64,000 nt of DNA, from NCBI RefSeq assembly GCF_022012305.1, contig NZ_JAKLTM010000006.1, positions 62,001 through 126,000 of the forward strand, read 5' to 3'. This DNA is from Ramlibacter paludis. GTDB lineage: Bacteria; Pseudomonadota; Gammaproteobacteria; Burkholderiales; Burkholderiaceae_C. The translations under genes and the position numbers were made by a program. The notes under the pieces were generated by a model, which saw only the letters and a program-made list of their open reading frames with translations, searched no databases and was not told the origin of the DNA. Below, piece by piece: positions 43,650-54,100 of the stretch; positions within the stretch are counted from its first letter, which is position 1, and each line of letters starts with the position of its first letter.

Positions 43650-44617
43650 TCATTCGATCTTCGCGCCGGACTCCTTGACCACCTTGGCCCATTTCGCAGT
43701 TTCGGCCTGGATGGTGGTGGCCAGCGCCTCGGGCGTGCCGGGATTCGGCTCGAGCCCCAGCTTGGCAAGCTTTTCCTTCACGTCCGGCATCGCCAGCACC
43801 TTGAGCGTCTCGGCGTTGATGCGCATCTGCACCTCGCGCGGGATGCCGGGCGAACCGAGCAGCGCGAACCAGGAAGTGGCTTCGAAGCCGGGCAGGCCCG
43901 ATTCGGCGATGGTGGGAATGGAAGGCGCGGCCGGCGAGCGCTGCGCACTCGTCACCGCGATCGCCTTCAGCTTGCCCTCCTGCACCAGCGGCAGCGCCGA
44001 GGGCATGTTGTCGAAGATCATCTGGATGCGCCGCCCAGCAGGTCGGGGATGGCTTCGGCGCGGCCCTTGTACGGCACGTGCTGCATCTTCACGCCGGCCA
44101 GCGTGTTGAACAGTTCGCCGGAGAGGTGGATGGAGGTGCCGCTGCCCGAGGAGCCGAAGAACAGCGGCTGCTTCCTGGCCAGCTCGATCAGTTCCTTGAC
44201 GTTGTTGGCCGGCACGTCCTTGTTCACCACCAGCAGGTTGGGCGTGGCGGCCAGGAAGCTGATCGGCGTGAAGTCGCGGATGTTGTTGTACGGCATCTTC
44301 TCGTACAGCGACGCGTTGATCGCGTGCGTGCCGACCGTGCCGACCACCAGCGTGTAGCCGTCACCCGGCGCCTTCGCAACGATGTCGGCGCCGATGTTGC
44401 CGCCGGCGCCCGGCTTGTTGTCCACCGTCACCGCCTGGCCGAGCGCGGCCCACTTCTCCGCCAGCACGCGCGCCAGCGTGTCCGGCGCGCCGCCGGGCGG
44501 GAAAGTGACCACGATGCGGACCGGCCGCGCCGGCCACGCCTGCGCCTGCGCCTGCGCGGCGGTGAAGGGGATGGCGGCCAGCAGTGCCGCGGCCAGGAAA
44601 AGGGGGATTCGACGCAT
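43650..44617 (-). pseudogene. Bug/TctC-family tripartite tricarboxylate transporter binding protein, frameshifted
   Basis: The two open frames 44617-44018 and 44021-43650 together give one Bug-family periplasmic binding protein of about 320 residues, with signal peptide, PARPVRIVVTFPPGGAPDTLAR, and the C-terminal LEPNPGTPEALA. Frame one runs AIPDLLGG and then reads ASR-stop, while frame two resumes at MIFDNMPSALPL. Adding one C near 44030-44031 would restore GGRIQMIFDN, the usual family sequence. This is a single-base deletion or a sequencing error. It starts at 44617 with GGAG 9 bases upstream. Confidence 0.9.
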
Positions 44618-44706
44618 GGTGCTTGTCTCCGGTGGCATGCAAACATTCTGCGGGGCCCGGGGCGCCGCTGGAATGCTCCATTCCCCGATGCCCTATGCTG
44701 GCGGCC

Positions 44707-45315
44707 ATGCAGCCGCCGCCCTTACCCGCCCCCGAAGAAATCGCGCTGCTGGAGCCGTTCGAGCGCATCGGCCTCGACCGCATCGAACTGGTCGCCAGCG
44801 TGAGCCAGGCCGAGGCCGCCGCCGAGCTCCTGCTGGCCGAACCGGTCTGGGGATTCGACACCGAATCCAAGCCCACCTTCCAGGCCGGCGAGGCCTCGGA
44901 CGGGCCGCACACGGTGCAGCTGGCCGTGCTCGACCGCGCCTACGTGTTCCAGCTGCACGAGCCCGGCTGCCGCGCGGTGGCCGGCGAACTGCTGGCCCGG
45001 GGCGGCATCGTCAAGGCCGGCTTCGGCCTGCACGACGACAAGCGCCGCATCACCCACAAGCTCGGCGTCGAGCCGCAGGACGTGCTGGACCTGGACACGG
45101 TCTTCCGCTCGCAGGGCTACCGCCGGCAGATGGGGGTGAAGGCCGCGGTCGCGGTGCTGTTCAACCGGCGGCTGTTGAAGTCCAAGCGGGCGGCAACCTC
45201 GAACTGGGCGAGCCGCCAGTTGACGCCGGCGCAGGTGCTCTACGCCGCCAACGATGCTTGGGCGGCGCTGCGCGTGTATCACGCGCTGGGCGGCGTCACT
45301 GGATCATCCGCATGA
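44707..45315 (+). CDS. DEDDy-type 3'-5' exonuclease
   Basis: This roughly 202-residue protein has the exonuclease motifs: WGFDTESKPTF (D and E of Exo I), KAGFGLHDDKR (Exo II) and YAANDAWAALRVY (Exo III with Tyr-x3-Asp). This makes it an RNase D/WRN-like nuclease. ATGs at 44695 and 44707 are both possible starts. It is divergent from the frameshifted Bug gene and overlaps the convergent PBP gene by 20 bases. Confidence 0.85.
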   Translation: MQPPPLPAPEEIALLEPFERIGLDRIELVASVSQAEAAAELLLAEPVWGFDTESKPTFQAGEASDGPHTVQLAVLDRAYVFQLHEPGCRAVAGELLARGGIVKAGFGLHDDKRRITHKLGVEPQDVLDLDTVFRSQGYRRQMGVKAAVAVLFNRRLLKSKRAATSNWASRQLTPAQVLYAANDAWAALRVYHALGGVTGSSA

Positions 45316-47326
45316 TCCGCGAGAACAGGTCGTTCACCACCTGCTGAACCGGGTCGGGCGCGGGCTGTTCGCGCGGCTTCGGCCGCGGCCGCGGAATGTC
45401 GAACTCGGCGCGCGAATCGATGGCACGCACGCGCAGGGCCTGCCCGAAGAAATCGCCCACCATCGGCAGCGCGCTCCGCGCGCCCGGTCCCCAGGCGTCG
45501 CCCAGCGTGAGGCGGCTGTCGTCGAAACCGACCCAGGCGCCCGCCACCAGCTGCGGATGCATCAGGATGAACCAGCCGTCGGTGTTGTCCTGGGTGGTAC
45601 CGGTCTTGCCCGCGACGTCGGCCTGGATGCCGTAGCGGCTGCGGATGGCGGCGCCCGTGCCTTCATCCACGACCCCGCGCATCACGTTCACCAGCTTCAG
45701 GGCCTGTCCGCGCTGCATCACCTGCTGCGGCTTGGGAATCACGAAGGTCGCCAGCAGGTGCCCCTTGCGGTCTTCGACCGCGGTCACCAGCTGCGGCTCG
45801 CCGAGGTAACGCCCGTTGTTGGCGAGCGAACCATAGGCCGACACCATCTCGCGCAGCGTGACGGGACTGGTGCCAAGGGCCAGCGAAGGCACGGCTTCGA
45901 GCTTGCTGTCGCGCACGCCCAGCGAGTACGCCAGCTCCGCGACCCGCGCGGCGCCGACCTTCTGCACGACCTGCGCCGTGATGCTGTTGCGCGAGTGGAC
46001 CAGGCCGTCGCGCAGCGTCATCGGCTGGTTGGTGGGCGGCGTGGCATCGCGCGGGCTCCAGACCGAGCCGCGGTCGCGGATCTCCACCTGCTGGTCGATG
46101 AAGGTGTCGTCGGGGCTCATGCCGCGCTCGAAGGCCACGCCGTAGACGAAGGGCTTGAAGGTGGAGCCCGGCTGGCGCCGCGCCTGGTTGACGTGGTCGA
46201 ACTGCGCCTGCGTGAAGTCGGCGCTGCCGACCCAGGCACGCACCTGCGCGCTGCGCGGATCCAGCGCGAGGAAGCCGGCCTGCACCAGCGCGCGCTCCTG
46301 CCCGCGCGGGCGCGCGCGGTCGGCGGCGTCCTGCAGCGTGCGCACCTGGCGCGCCACGGCCTGGTTGGCGGCGCGCTGCAGCCGCGCGTCGATGGTCGTG
46401 CGGACCACCAGGCCGTCGGCATAGATGTCGTAGTCGGCGCGGTCGGCCCAGGCGATCAGCCACTTGCGCAGGTGCTGCGCAAGGTGCGGCGCGATCCCGA
46501 TCGGCTCCTGCTGGCGCTCGAAGTCCACGCGCAGCGGCCGCGCCGCCAGCGCCTGGCCGCGGTCGGGCGCCAGCTTGCCGCGCTTCACCATCTGCGCCAG
46601 CACGGTGTTGCGCCGGTCGCGCGCGCGCTCCGGATTGAGCACCGGGTTGTAGTAGCTGGTGCCCTTGAGCATGCCGATCAGCGTGGCGCTTTCCAGCACG
46701 TCGAGCTTGTCGGCCGACTTGTCGAAATAGGTGCGCGCGGCCATCTCGATGCCGAAGGCGTTGTAGAGGAAGGGCACCGTGTTGAGGTAGACCTCCAGGA
46801 TCTCCTGCTTGGAGTAGATCGCCTCGATCTTCAGCGCGGTGATGGCTTCCTTCACCTTGCGCGTGATGCTGGCCGAACGGCCGATCTCCTCGGGAAAGAG
46901 GTTGCGCGCGAGCTGCTGCGTGATGGTCGAGCCGCCCTGGCGGTTGCCGCGCAGCGTGTTCCAGGCCGCCCCCAGCGTGCGCCGCAGGTCGAGGCCATGG
47001 TGTTCGTAGAAACGGTTGTCCTCGGTGGCGATCAGCGCGTCGATCGCCGACTTGGAGATGCGTTCGAGCGGGACCCACTGGCGGTTCAGGCGGCGGAACT
47101 CCGCCAGCACCACGCCGTCGGCGGACATCACCACCGTGGGCACCTCGGACTTGGCCTTGCGCAGGTCCGCGATGCTGGGCGTGAAGGGGATCAGCACCAG
47201 CACGTAGGCGAGCAGCAGCGCCGGCAGGACGAAGGCGGAACGGACGGGATGGCGGCGCACCAGGGCCACCAGCTGCCGCCAGCGATCGGCGGCCCAGGCA
47301 CGGGCCTGCGCGAGGGCGGGAGTCAT
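45296..47326 (-). CDS. class A penicillin-binding protein (transglycosylase/transpeptidase)
   Basis: This 676-residue protein has a single N-terminal membrane helix (about residues 30-50), a GT51 glycosyltransferase domain (EDNRFYEHHGLDLRRT, GGSTITQQLARNLF) and a transpeptidase domain with SxxK in QPGSTFKPF, SxN in HSRNSITAQ and KTG in VAGKTGTTQDNTDGWF. It polymerises and crosslinks peptidoglycan in the periplasm. It ends in a Pro-rich tail. It is shorter than E. coli PBP1a and lacks its OB-fold insertion. Confidence 0.92.
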   Translation of the reverse strand: MTPALAQARAWAADRWRQLVALVRRHPVRSAFVLPALLLAYVLVLIPFTPSIADLRKAKSEVPTVVMSADGVVLAEFRRLNRQWVPLERISKSAIDALIATEDNRFYEHHGLDLRRTLGAAWNTLRGNRQGGSTITQQLARNLFPEEIGRSASITRKVKEAITALKIEAIYSKQEILEVYLNTVPFLYNAFGIEMAARTYFDKSADKLDVLESATLIGMLKGTSYYNPVLNPERARDRRNTVLAQMVKRGKLAPDRGQALAARPLRVDFERQQEPIGIAPHLAQHLRKWLIAWADRADYDIYADGLVVRTTIDARLQRAANQAVARQVRTLQDAADRARPRGQERALVQAGFLALDPRSAQVRAWVGSADFTQAQFDHVNQARRQPGSTFKPFVYGVAFERGMSPDDTFIDQQVEIRDRGSVWSPRDATPPTNQPMTLRDGLVHSRNSITAQVVQKVGAARVAELAYSLGVRDSKLEAVPSLALGTSPVTLREMVSAYGSLANNGRYLGEPQLVTAVEDRKGHLLATFVIPKPQQVMQRGQALKLVNVMRGVVDEGTGAAIRSRYGIQADVAGKTGTTQDNTDGWFILMHPQLVAGAWVGFDDSRLTLGDAWGPGARSALPMVGDFFGQALRVRAIDSRAEFDIPRPRPKPREQPAPDPVQQVVNDLFSRIMRMIQ

Positions 47327-47387
47327 GCCGTGCAATCTAGTGAGGCCGGCGGCTCAGCCGTGTAGGACGCGGGCTTGAGCAGGCCAA

Positions 47388-47756
47388 TCATCCGCCCGCC
47401 CGCTTGACCTTCCACCCGCGCTGCTGCAGCAGGGCCACGACCTTGTCGACGTGGTCGCCCTGCACTTCCACCGTGCCGTCCTTCACCGTGCCGCCGCTGC
47501 CGCAGGAGGCCTTCAGGTCCTGTCCGAGCTTGAGCAGGCCCGCTGCATCGACCGGGGCGCCGCGCACGATGGTGACCGCCTTGCCGCCGCGGCCCTTGGT
47601 TTCGCGCTGCACGCGCACGATGCCGTCGGCCGAGGCGATGGGCGCGGCGGCGGCGCTGCGGCAGCTGCACTGGGCGACGGGACGGCGGCAGACGGGGCAC
47701 ATGCGGCCGGCCTCGGTCGAATAGACCAGGCCGCCGGCGGCGGAGCGGTTTTTCAT
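47388..47756 (-). CDS. yciH: SUI1/YciH-family translation factor
   Basis: This 122-residue protein has an N-terminal Cys-rich zinc-ribbon-like segment (CPVCRRPVAQCSC) followed by a SUI1 domain (VRVQRETKGRGGKAVTIVRG...LKASCGSGGTVKDGTVEVQGDHVDKVVALLQQRGW). YciH resembles eIF1 and is linked to initiation fidelity. It lies 62 bases upstream of the PBP gene on the same strand. The start ATG at 47756 is preferred over one at 47765. Confidence 0.88.
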   Translation of the reverse strand: MKNRSAAGGLVYSTEAGRMCPVCRRPVAQCSCRSAAAAPIASADGIVRVQRETKGRGGKAVTIVRGAPVDAAGLLKLGQDLKASCGSGGTVKDGTVEVQGDHVDKVVALLQQRGWKVKRAGG

Positions 47757-47801
47757 GGGCTGCATTGTCGCGGGTCGCGCGACGACCCCGCCAAATGCGC
47801 G

Positions 47802-50800
47802 TCAGCGCAGCCGCACCGCCTCCGGCATGTTCTCGCCCAGCTGCGTGGCCTTGTTGCGCCAGGCATTGGCTTCGGAGCTGTCCTTGCCGACGCTGCCCTC
47901 GCCCTTGGTGTAGATCTCGTACAGGCGGCGCGCGGCGGGCCCGCTGCCGGCGTTGGCAGCCTGGCGATAGGCGCTGACGGCGGCGGCCATGTTGCCGCTC
48001 TGCTCGGCCGACCGCGCCTGGGCCAGCAAGGCAGACGCGCTCGGACGCTCGGCGGGCGGCGGTGCGGGTGCCGGCGTGGGGGCCGGCGCGGGAGCCGGCG
48101 TCGGCGCGGGGGTTGGTGCGGGCGTGGGCGCCGGTGTGGGGGCCGGCGTGGGCGCCGCAGCCGGTGGCGGCGGCGCGGGCGTCGGTGCCGGCGCGGTGGC
48201 CGGCGGCGGCGCCGTCGGTCCCGCCTTCGGGGCCGGGGTAGGCGCCGGCGTCGGTGCGGGACGCGGCGTCGGGGCCGGCGTCGGCGCAGGCGTGGGAGCC
48301 GGCGCCGGGGCGGCGGGACGCGCCGGTGCGGGAGCGGGCGTCGGCGCGATGCTCGCCGGCGGCGGGGCAACGGGCGCCTGCGCCGGCGGCCGCGGCGCGG
48401 GCGTCGGCGTGGTCAGCTTGGCCTGCTGCTCGTCGGCCGGCTGGGTGGCCTCGGTTTTCGCGGACTCGGTCTTGCCCGAACCCATCATCATCTTCACGCC
48501 GACCCCGATCGCACCCAGTGCGACGACGCCGGCGATGGCGACCGGCACCATCTTCGACTTGGGCTTGGCGGCCGGCTCGTCTTCGTCGTCGACGCGGCGG
48601 GCCACCGGCGCGGCCGGCACGGCCGGGGGTGCCGGCGGACGCAGCTTCGCCTCGGCCTCGGCGCGCTCGCGTTCGCGGCGGCGCGCCTCCTCGGCCTCCT
48701 TCTTCGCGTCGTCGATCGCCTTCTGCTTGGCGTCGGCGGCTTCCTTCAGGCGCGCGGCCTCGAGGGCACGCTGCTGCGCCAGGCGCTTGTCTTCCTCGCG
48801 CCGCCGCGCCTCGACGGCCTCCTTCTGCCGCTGCTCTTCGACCTTGCGGTTCTCGGCCGCCTGGCGCTCGGCTTCGAGCCGCTTCGCCTCTTCCTGCTTC
48901 TTCGCTTCCGCCGCCTGCTGGCGCGCCTTGGCTTCCCGCTCCTGCGCTTCGCGCTTCGCGGCTTCCTCGGCCTGGCGCTTCGCTTCGGCGTCGCGCTTTT
49001 CCTTCTCGATGCGGAAGGCCTCGGCCTCGGCGGCCAGGCGCTTCGTCTCTTCCTGCTTCCTGGCTTCCTCGGCCGCCTTGCGGCGCGCTTCGGCTTCGCG
49101 CTGCTCCTGCTCGATGCGCTTGGCCTCCGCCTCGGCGGCCACGCGGCGCGCTTCTTCCTGCCGCTTCGCCTCCGCCTCCGCGGCCGCGCGGCGCGCGTCT
49201 TCCTGGCGCTTGGCCTCCTCGGCCTGCCGCCTGGCTTCGGCTTCGCGCTGCGCTTCCTCGATGCGCCTGGCCTCCGCTTCGGCGGCGATGCGGCGCGCTT
49301 CTTCCTGCCGCTTCGCCTCTTCCGCCGCCTGCCGCTGGGCCTCCTCGGCCGCCTGGCGCTGCGCTTCCGCTTCGCGCTGCTCGGCCTCGATGCGGCGCGC
49401 TTCCTGTTCGGCCTCCGCGCGCTTGGCGTCCTCGAGCCGGCGCCTTTCCTCGGCGGCCTGGCGCTTGGCAGCCGCCTCGCGTTGCATTTCCTCGTCTTCC
49501 TTGCGGCGCGCCTCGGCCAGGCGCGCCGCCTCGGCCTGGCGTGCGGCTTCGGCCTGCCGCGCCGCTTCCGCCTGTCGCGCCGCCTCCGCGGTGGCACGGG
49601 CCTGGGCATCGCTCAGGTCGGCGGGCCGCGCGCTGGTGTCGGACTGGCGCGCGACGACGGCGCCCGCCTTGGCCTCCTCGATCACCTTCAGTGCCGCCGG
49701 CGAAATGACCGCGGGCGCCGAGGCAGTCACCACGGCGCCGGTGTTGCTCAGGCCCAGGCCGCTGGCCGACGACGGACCGCCCGGCAGCGAGGGCATCTGC
49801 GAAGGCAGGCGCGTCTCTTCGTCGGCGCCTACGGTGCCTTGCCCGGTCCCCTGCCCCGTGCCGGTGCCGGTACCGGTGCCCTTGTTGCTGGCATCCGGGT
49901 CCCAGCCCAGCTTGCGCAGGCGGCGCTGCGCCAGCGCGGCGAACTTGCCGTTGGGGAAGCTCTCGACGAAGGTGACGAAGTCATGGACGTCGTCGGAGTC
50001 CTTGATGTCCTTCCAGTACTCGAGCTCCAGCTCGAGGTTGATGGACGAGGCCTGGCTCGCGGCCGTCTCCGGCGGCTTGGGGGCGACGGTCGGCGGCGGC
50101 GCCGTGGACGACACCGAGGGCGGCCCGGCGCCGGTGGCGCCTACGCGCTGTCCCGCGGACTTCAGGGCCAGGGCGAACTCGCGCGCCGAGGAGAAGCGCT
50201 CGTCGCGGTTCTTCGCCAGCGCCTTGGCCACCACGGCGTCCATCGCGCGCGGCAGCTTGGGGTTGTGGTACGAAGGCGGCGGCGGCAGCGTGTTGACGAT
50301 CTGGTGGATCACCGCGAACGGGTTGTCGCCGTCGAACGGCCGCACGCCGGTGAGCAGTTCGTACAGCACCACGCCGGCGGCGAACAGGTCGGAGCGCGCG
50401 TCGACGCGCTGGCCCTGCGCCTGCTCCGGCGACATGTAGCGCGGCGTGCCGATGCCGGCGGCGCCCACCTGGGTGCGGTTCGCCGCGTCGGGGTCCTGGA
50501 TGCGCGCCACGCCGAAGTCCATCAGCTTGACGCGGCCCTTCTCGATCAGCATGTTCCCCGGCTTGACGTCGCGGTGCACGATGTTGTTTTCGTGCGCGTG
50601 GTCCAGCGCGGCCAGCAGGTCGAGGATCATCGACACCACCATCGCCGTCGAGAAGTGCTCGCCCTGGTCGAGGTGGTGCTTGAGGTCGTCCCCGTCGATG
50701 AACTGCATGACCAGGTACGCGACTTCCTCGTCGCGCCCGAAGTCGAAGATCGGGACGATGTTGGGGTGCAGCAGGCGCGCGGCGGCCAGCGCCTCCGTGC

Positions 50801-50972
50801 GGAAACGGAACTCGTATTCCTCGGCGGCCTTGGGGTCCAGCTTCTCGACGATGATCGTCTTGATCGCCACGTGCCGCTGCAGCACGGGGTCGTGGCCTTC
50901 GTAAACCAGACCCATCGCGCCCTTGCCCAGGGTGCGGATGATCTCGTAGCGGCCTAGCTTTTTACCGGTCAC
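47802..50972 (-). CDS. transmembrane Ser/Thr protein kinase with long coiled-coil
   Basis: This roughly 1056-residue protein has a Hanks kinase domain at about residues 8-270 (G-loop LGKGAMGLVYEG, VAIK, HRDVKPGN, LMDFGVA, MSPEQ). A Gly-Thr-Gln repeat linker follows, then about 350 residues of Ala/Glu/Arg/Gln-rich helix predicted as coiled coil, and one TM helix (VPVAIAGVVALGAIGVGV). A Pro-Ala-Thr repeat of about 110 residues precedes a Sel1/TPR-like end. The N-terminus up to the TM is cytoplasmic by this layout, and the Pro-rich tail would be periplasmic. I prefer GTG at 50972 (VTGKKLGRYEII); the open frame runs to a TTG at 51023. Neither has a clear Shine-Dalgarno. It lies directly downstream of the giant adhesin. 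Confidence 0.9.
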   Translation of the reverse strand: MTGKKLGRYEIIRTLGKGAMGLVYEGHDPVLQRHVAIKTIIVEKLDPKAAEEYEFRFRTEALAAARLLHPNIVPIFDFGRDEEVAYLVMQFIDGDDLKHHLDQGEHFSTAMVVSMILDLLAALDHAHENNIVHRDVKPGNMLIEKGRVKLMDFGVARIQDPDAANRTQVGAAGIGTPRYMSPEQAQGQRVDARSDLFAAGVVLYELLTGVRPFDGDNPFAVIHQIVNTLPPPPSYHNPKLPRAMDAVVAKALAKNRDERFSSAREFALALKSAGQRVGATGAGPPSVSSTAPPPTVAPKPPETAASQASSINLELELEYWKDIKDSDDVHDFVTFVESFPNGKFAALAQRRLRKLGWDPDASNKGTGTGTGTGQGTGQGTVGADEETRLPSQMPSLPGGPSSASGLGLSNTGAVVTASAPAVISPAALKVIEEAKAGAVVARQSDTSARPADLSDAQARATAEAARQAEAARQAEAARQAEAARLAEARRKEDEEMQREAAAKRQAAEERRRLEDAKRAEAEQEARRIEAEQREAEAQRQAAEEAQRQAAEEAKRQEEARRIAAEAEARRIEEAQREAEARRQAEEAKRQEDARRAAAEAEAKRQEEARRVAAEAEAKRIEQEQREAEARRKAAEEARKQEETKRLAAEAEAFRIEKEKRDAEAKRQAEEAAKREAQEREAKARQQAAEAKKQEEAKRLEAERQAAENRKVEEQRQKEAVEARRREEDKRLAQQRALEAARLKEAADAKQKAIDDAKKEAEEARRRERERAEAEAKLRPPAPPAVPAAPVARRVDDEDEPAAKPKSKMVPVAIAGVVALGAIGVGVKMMMGSGKTESAKTEATQPADEQQAKLTTPTPAPRPPAQAPVAPPPASIAPTPAPAPARPAAPAPAPTPAPTPAPTPRPAPTPAPTPAPKAGPTAPPPATAPAPTPAPPPPAAAPTPAPTPAPTPAPTPAPTPAPAPAPTPAPAPPPAERPSASALLAQARSAEQSGNMAAAVSAYRQAANAGSGPAARRLYEIYTKGEGSVGKDSSEANAWRNKATQLGENMPEAVRLR

Positions 50973-51125
50973 AGGGTGGTGATGCGTGGACTGCGCGCCG
51001 CCACAGTTTAAGGTCTGGCGCAAGGCCGCACCATGCGGGCGGCCAAATAAGTCACGCAGGCGTCTGCGACGCCTCCGTGGAAACCCCCGCCGGCGCAGGG
51101 CCGGACGGGGTGGTGGGTGCCGGCC

Positions 51126-54100
51126 TTACTGGCAGTTCGGCTCGTTGCGGCGCTGTTCGTCCAGGCAACGCGGCTCGCGGATCAGGAGGCTCGGGAAGCT
51201 CAGGGGCGCCACCACCGCATCGAGCGGCAGGTTGCCGAACATCACCAGGTTCTCCAGGCCGAGCAGGCCGGCGTCGGCGCGCTGCTGCATGCGCAGGAAG
51301 CGCGCGATCTCGGAATAGATCGACGACACCGCGCTCACGCTGAAGCCCAGCACGCGGGCGGTGACGACGTCCGTGCCCACGTTGCCGGCGATCCAGTAGT
51401 TCTTGGACACCGGGTTGACGCCCGTGATCACGATCGACGGCGTCTGCGGGTGGATGTACATCGGGTCGTCCGGCGTGTTCAGGCTGCCGTCCGGCGAGAT
51501 GGTCACGTCGATCTTCTCGGTGGCGATCACGCCCGGCGAGCCGTTGGTGATGGCGATGTCGGAGTCCTCGAACTTGATCGTCGGGGACACGACCGTCAGC
51601 AGGCGCACCGGCGACAGCTGCGGCGTGTTGATCACCAGGTTGGCCGGCGACTGCAGCGTGACCGAGGCGGTGGGCGCCACCTGCATCTTCGCCACGGTCA
51701 GCGTGCTGGCGCTGGTGTCGAGCAGGTTCACGGTGGTGGAGTTGCCCGCCACCGAGACGCTGCCGGCGAAGTCGCCGCGCACGTCGAGGTTGCCGTCCAG
51801 CGAGAAGGTGGTGTTGTTGCCGATGCTGCTGCCGGTGTTGGTGGCCGAGATGCCGCCCGGGCCGGCGGTGAGGGTCGCATTGGCCGCCGTCACCAGTGCA
51901 TCGTTGTACACCTGCCCCGCCGAGCCGGTCGTCGTCAGCGTGCCGCCGTTCACCACCGTGCGGCCGCCCGCGTCGGTGGTCAGGCTGGCCAGGTTCACCG
52001 CGCCGCCGAAGGTGGTGTCGGCGCCGCTGTTGGCCGTGACCGCCACGTTGCCGGTCAGCGTGCTGCCGAAGGTGATCGGGCCGCTGCCTGCGTTGAACGT
52101 CGTGTTGCCGCCCAGGGTGACCGCATCGCCGTAGTTCTGGCCGGCCGCGCCGCTGGTGGTCACCGAGCCGCCGTTGATGGCGGTGGTGCCGCCGCCGCCG
52201 GTGGCCAGGCTGGCCAGCGCCGTGGTGTTGCCGACCGCACCGGTGAAGGTGGTCGCACCCGCGGTGTTGACCGTCAGCGCCTGCGTGCCGTTGACCGTGT
52301 TGGCGAAGGTGATCGCGCCGCCGCCGGTGCTGGTCGCCGTGACCGGGCCGGTCAGGTTGACCAGCTCGTTGTAGGTCTGGGCGCCGCTGGTCGTGACGTT
52401 GGCGCCGAGGTTGACCGTGCCGTCGGCGTTGGTCGTCACGGAGGCCACGTTGACCGCGCCGTTGAAGGACGTCGCCGTGTTGCCCGTGCTGTTCACCGTC
52501 AGCGCCTGGGCGCCGCCGATGGTGCTGCCGAAGGTCACGCCGGCGCCGGTCAGCGTCGTGGCTGCGCCCAGGGTCACCGCGTCGCCGTAGTTCTGCGCGC
52601 CGGTGGTGGTGACGGTGCCGCCGTTGATCACGGTGCTGCCGTCGGCGTTGGTCGTGACCGAGGCCACGTTCACCGCGCCGTTGAAGGTGGTCGCCGTGCC
52701 GCCGGTGCTGTTGACCGTCAGCGCGTTCGCGCCGCCTACCGTGCCGTTGAAGGTCACGCCCGCGCCGGTCAGCGTGGTCGCCGCGCCCAGGGTGACCGGG
52801 TCGCCATAGGCCTGCGCGCCCGTCGTGGCCACGGAGCCGCCGTTGATCACCGTGCTGCCGTCGGCGTTGGTCGCCAGGGAGCCGATGCTGACCGCGCCGT
52901 TGAAGGTGGTCGCCGTGCCGCCGGTGGTGTTGACCGTCAGCGCCTGCGCGCCGCCGACCGTGCTGCCGAAGGTCACGCCCGCACCGGTGGCCGTCACCGC
53001 GGCGGCGAGGGTCACGGCGTCGCCGTAGTTCTGCGCGCCGGTGGTGGTGACGTTGCCGCCCAGGCTGGTGGTGCCGCCGGCATTGGTCGTCAGCGAACTC
53101 AGCGCCGTGGTGTTGCCGACCGCGCCGCCGAAGGTGGTGGCGCCGCTGGTGTTGGCGGTGAGGCTGACGGCGCCGTTGACCGTGTTGCCGAAGGTGATGG
53201 CGCCGGCTCCGGCGTTCAACGTCGTATTGGCGCCGAGCGTCACGGCATCGCCGTACACCTGGCCGGCCGCGCCGGTCGTGGTCACCGAGCCGCCGTTGAT
53301 GGCCGTGGTGCCGCCGGCATTGGTGGCCACCGAAGTCAGCGCCGTCGTGTTGCCGACTGCGCCGGCGAAGGTGGTCGCGCCGCCGGTGTTCACGGTGAGC
53401 GCGCGCGCGCCGTTGACCGTGTTGGCGAAGGTGATGGCGCCGTTGCCCGTGCTGGTGGCCGTCACGTCGGCCGCCAGCGTCACGGCATCGCCGTAGCTCT
53501 GCGCGCCGGTGGTGGTGACGTTGCCGCCCAGGCTGGTGGTGCCGCCCGCATCGGTGGCCAGCGAGGCCAGCGCCACGCCGGAGCCGACGGTGCTGCCGAA
53601 GCTCGTCGTGCCGGCCGTGTTGACCGTCAGGGCCTGCGCGCCTGCGGTCGTGCCGTTGACGGCGCCGGTGATGCCGATGGCGCCGCTGCCGGTGCTGGTC
53701 AGCGTCGTATTCGCCGCCAGCGTCACGGTGTTGCCGTAGCTCTGGGCCCCCGCGGTCCTCACGTTGCCGGTGAGCGTGGTCGCCCCGGACACGCTGAGGA
53801 ACTCGAGCGGCGTCGCGGCGCCGACCGTGCTGCCGAAGCGGGCCGGGCCGGTGATGGTCAGCGACTCGGCACCGGCCGTCGTGCCTTCGACGGTTCCGGT
53901 GAAATCGGCCCCGGCGCCAGTCAGCGCAACGTCCGTGCTCAGGACCACGTTGTCCCCGTAGGTCTGGAAGCCGGTCGTCGTGATGCTGGCGTTGATGTCG
54001 GTGGTGCCGCCGCCGTTGGTGGTCAGGCTGGCCAGCGGCGTGGTGCCGCCCACCGTGCCCAGGAAGCTGGTGAGGCCGCCGGTGGTGACCGTCAGCGCTT

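Noticed and set aside
43650-44617. Two separate genes for the Bug-family halves, coupled by ATGA
   Set aside because: The downstream half starts inside a conserved core segment and has no signal peptide, and one inserted base restores the family sequence exactly.
47451-50957. A 1168-residue plus-strand frame opposite the kinase
   Set aside because: It is the antisense of the coiled-coil and Pro-rich repeats. It consists of Arg/Gly and Leu/Arg runs without domain pattern.
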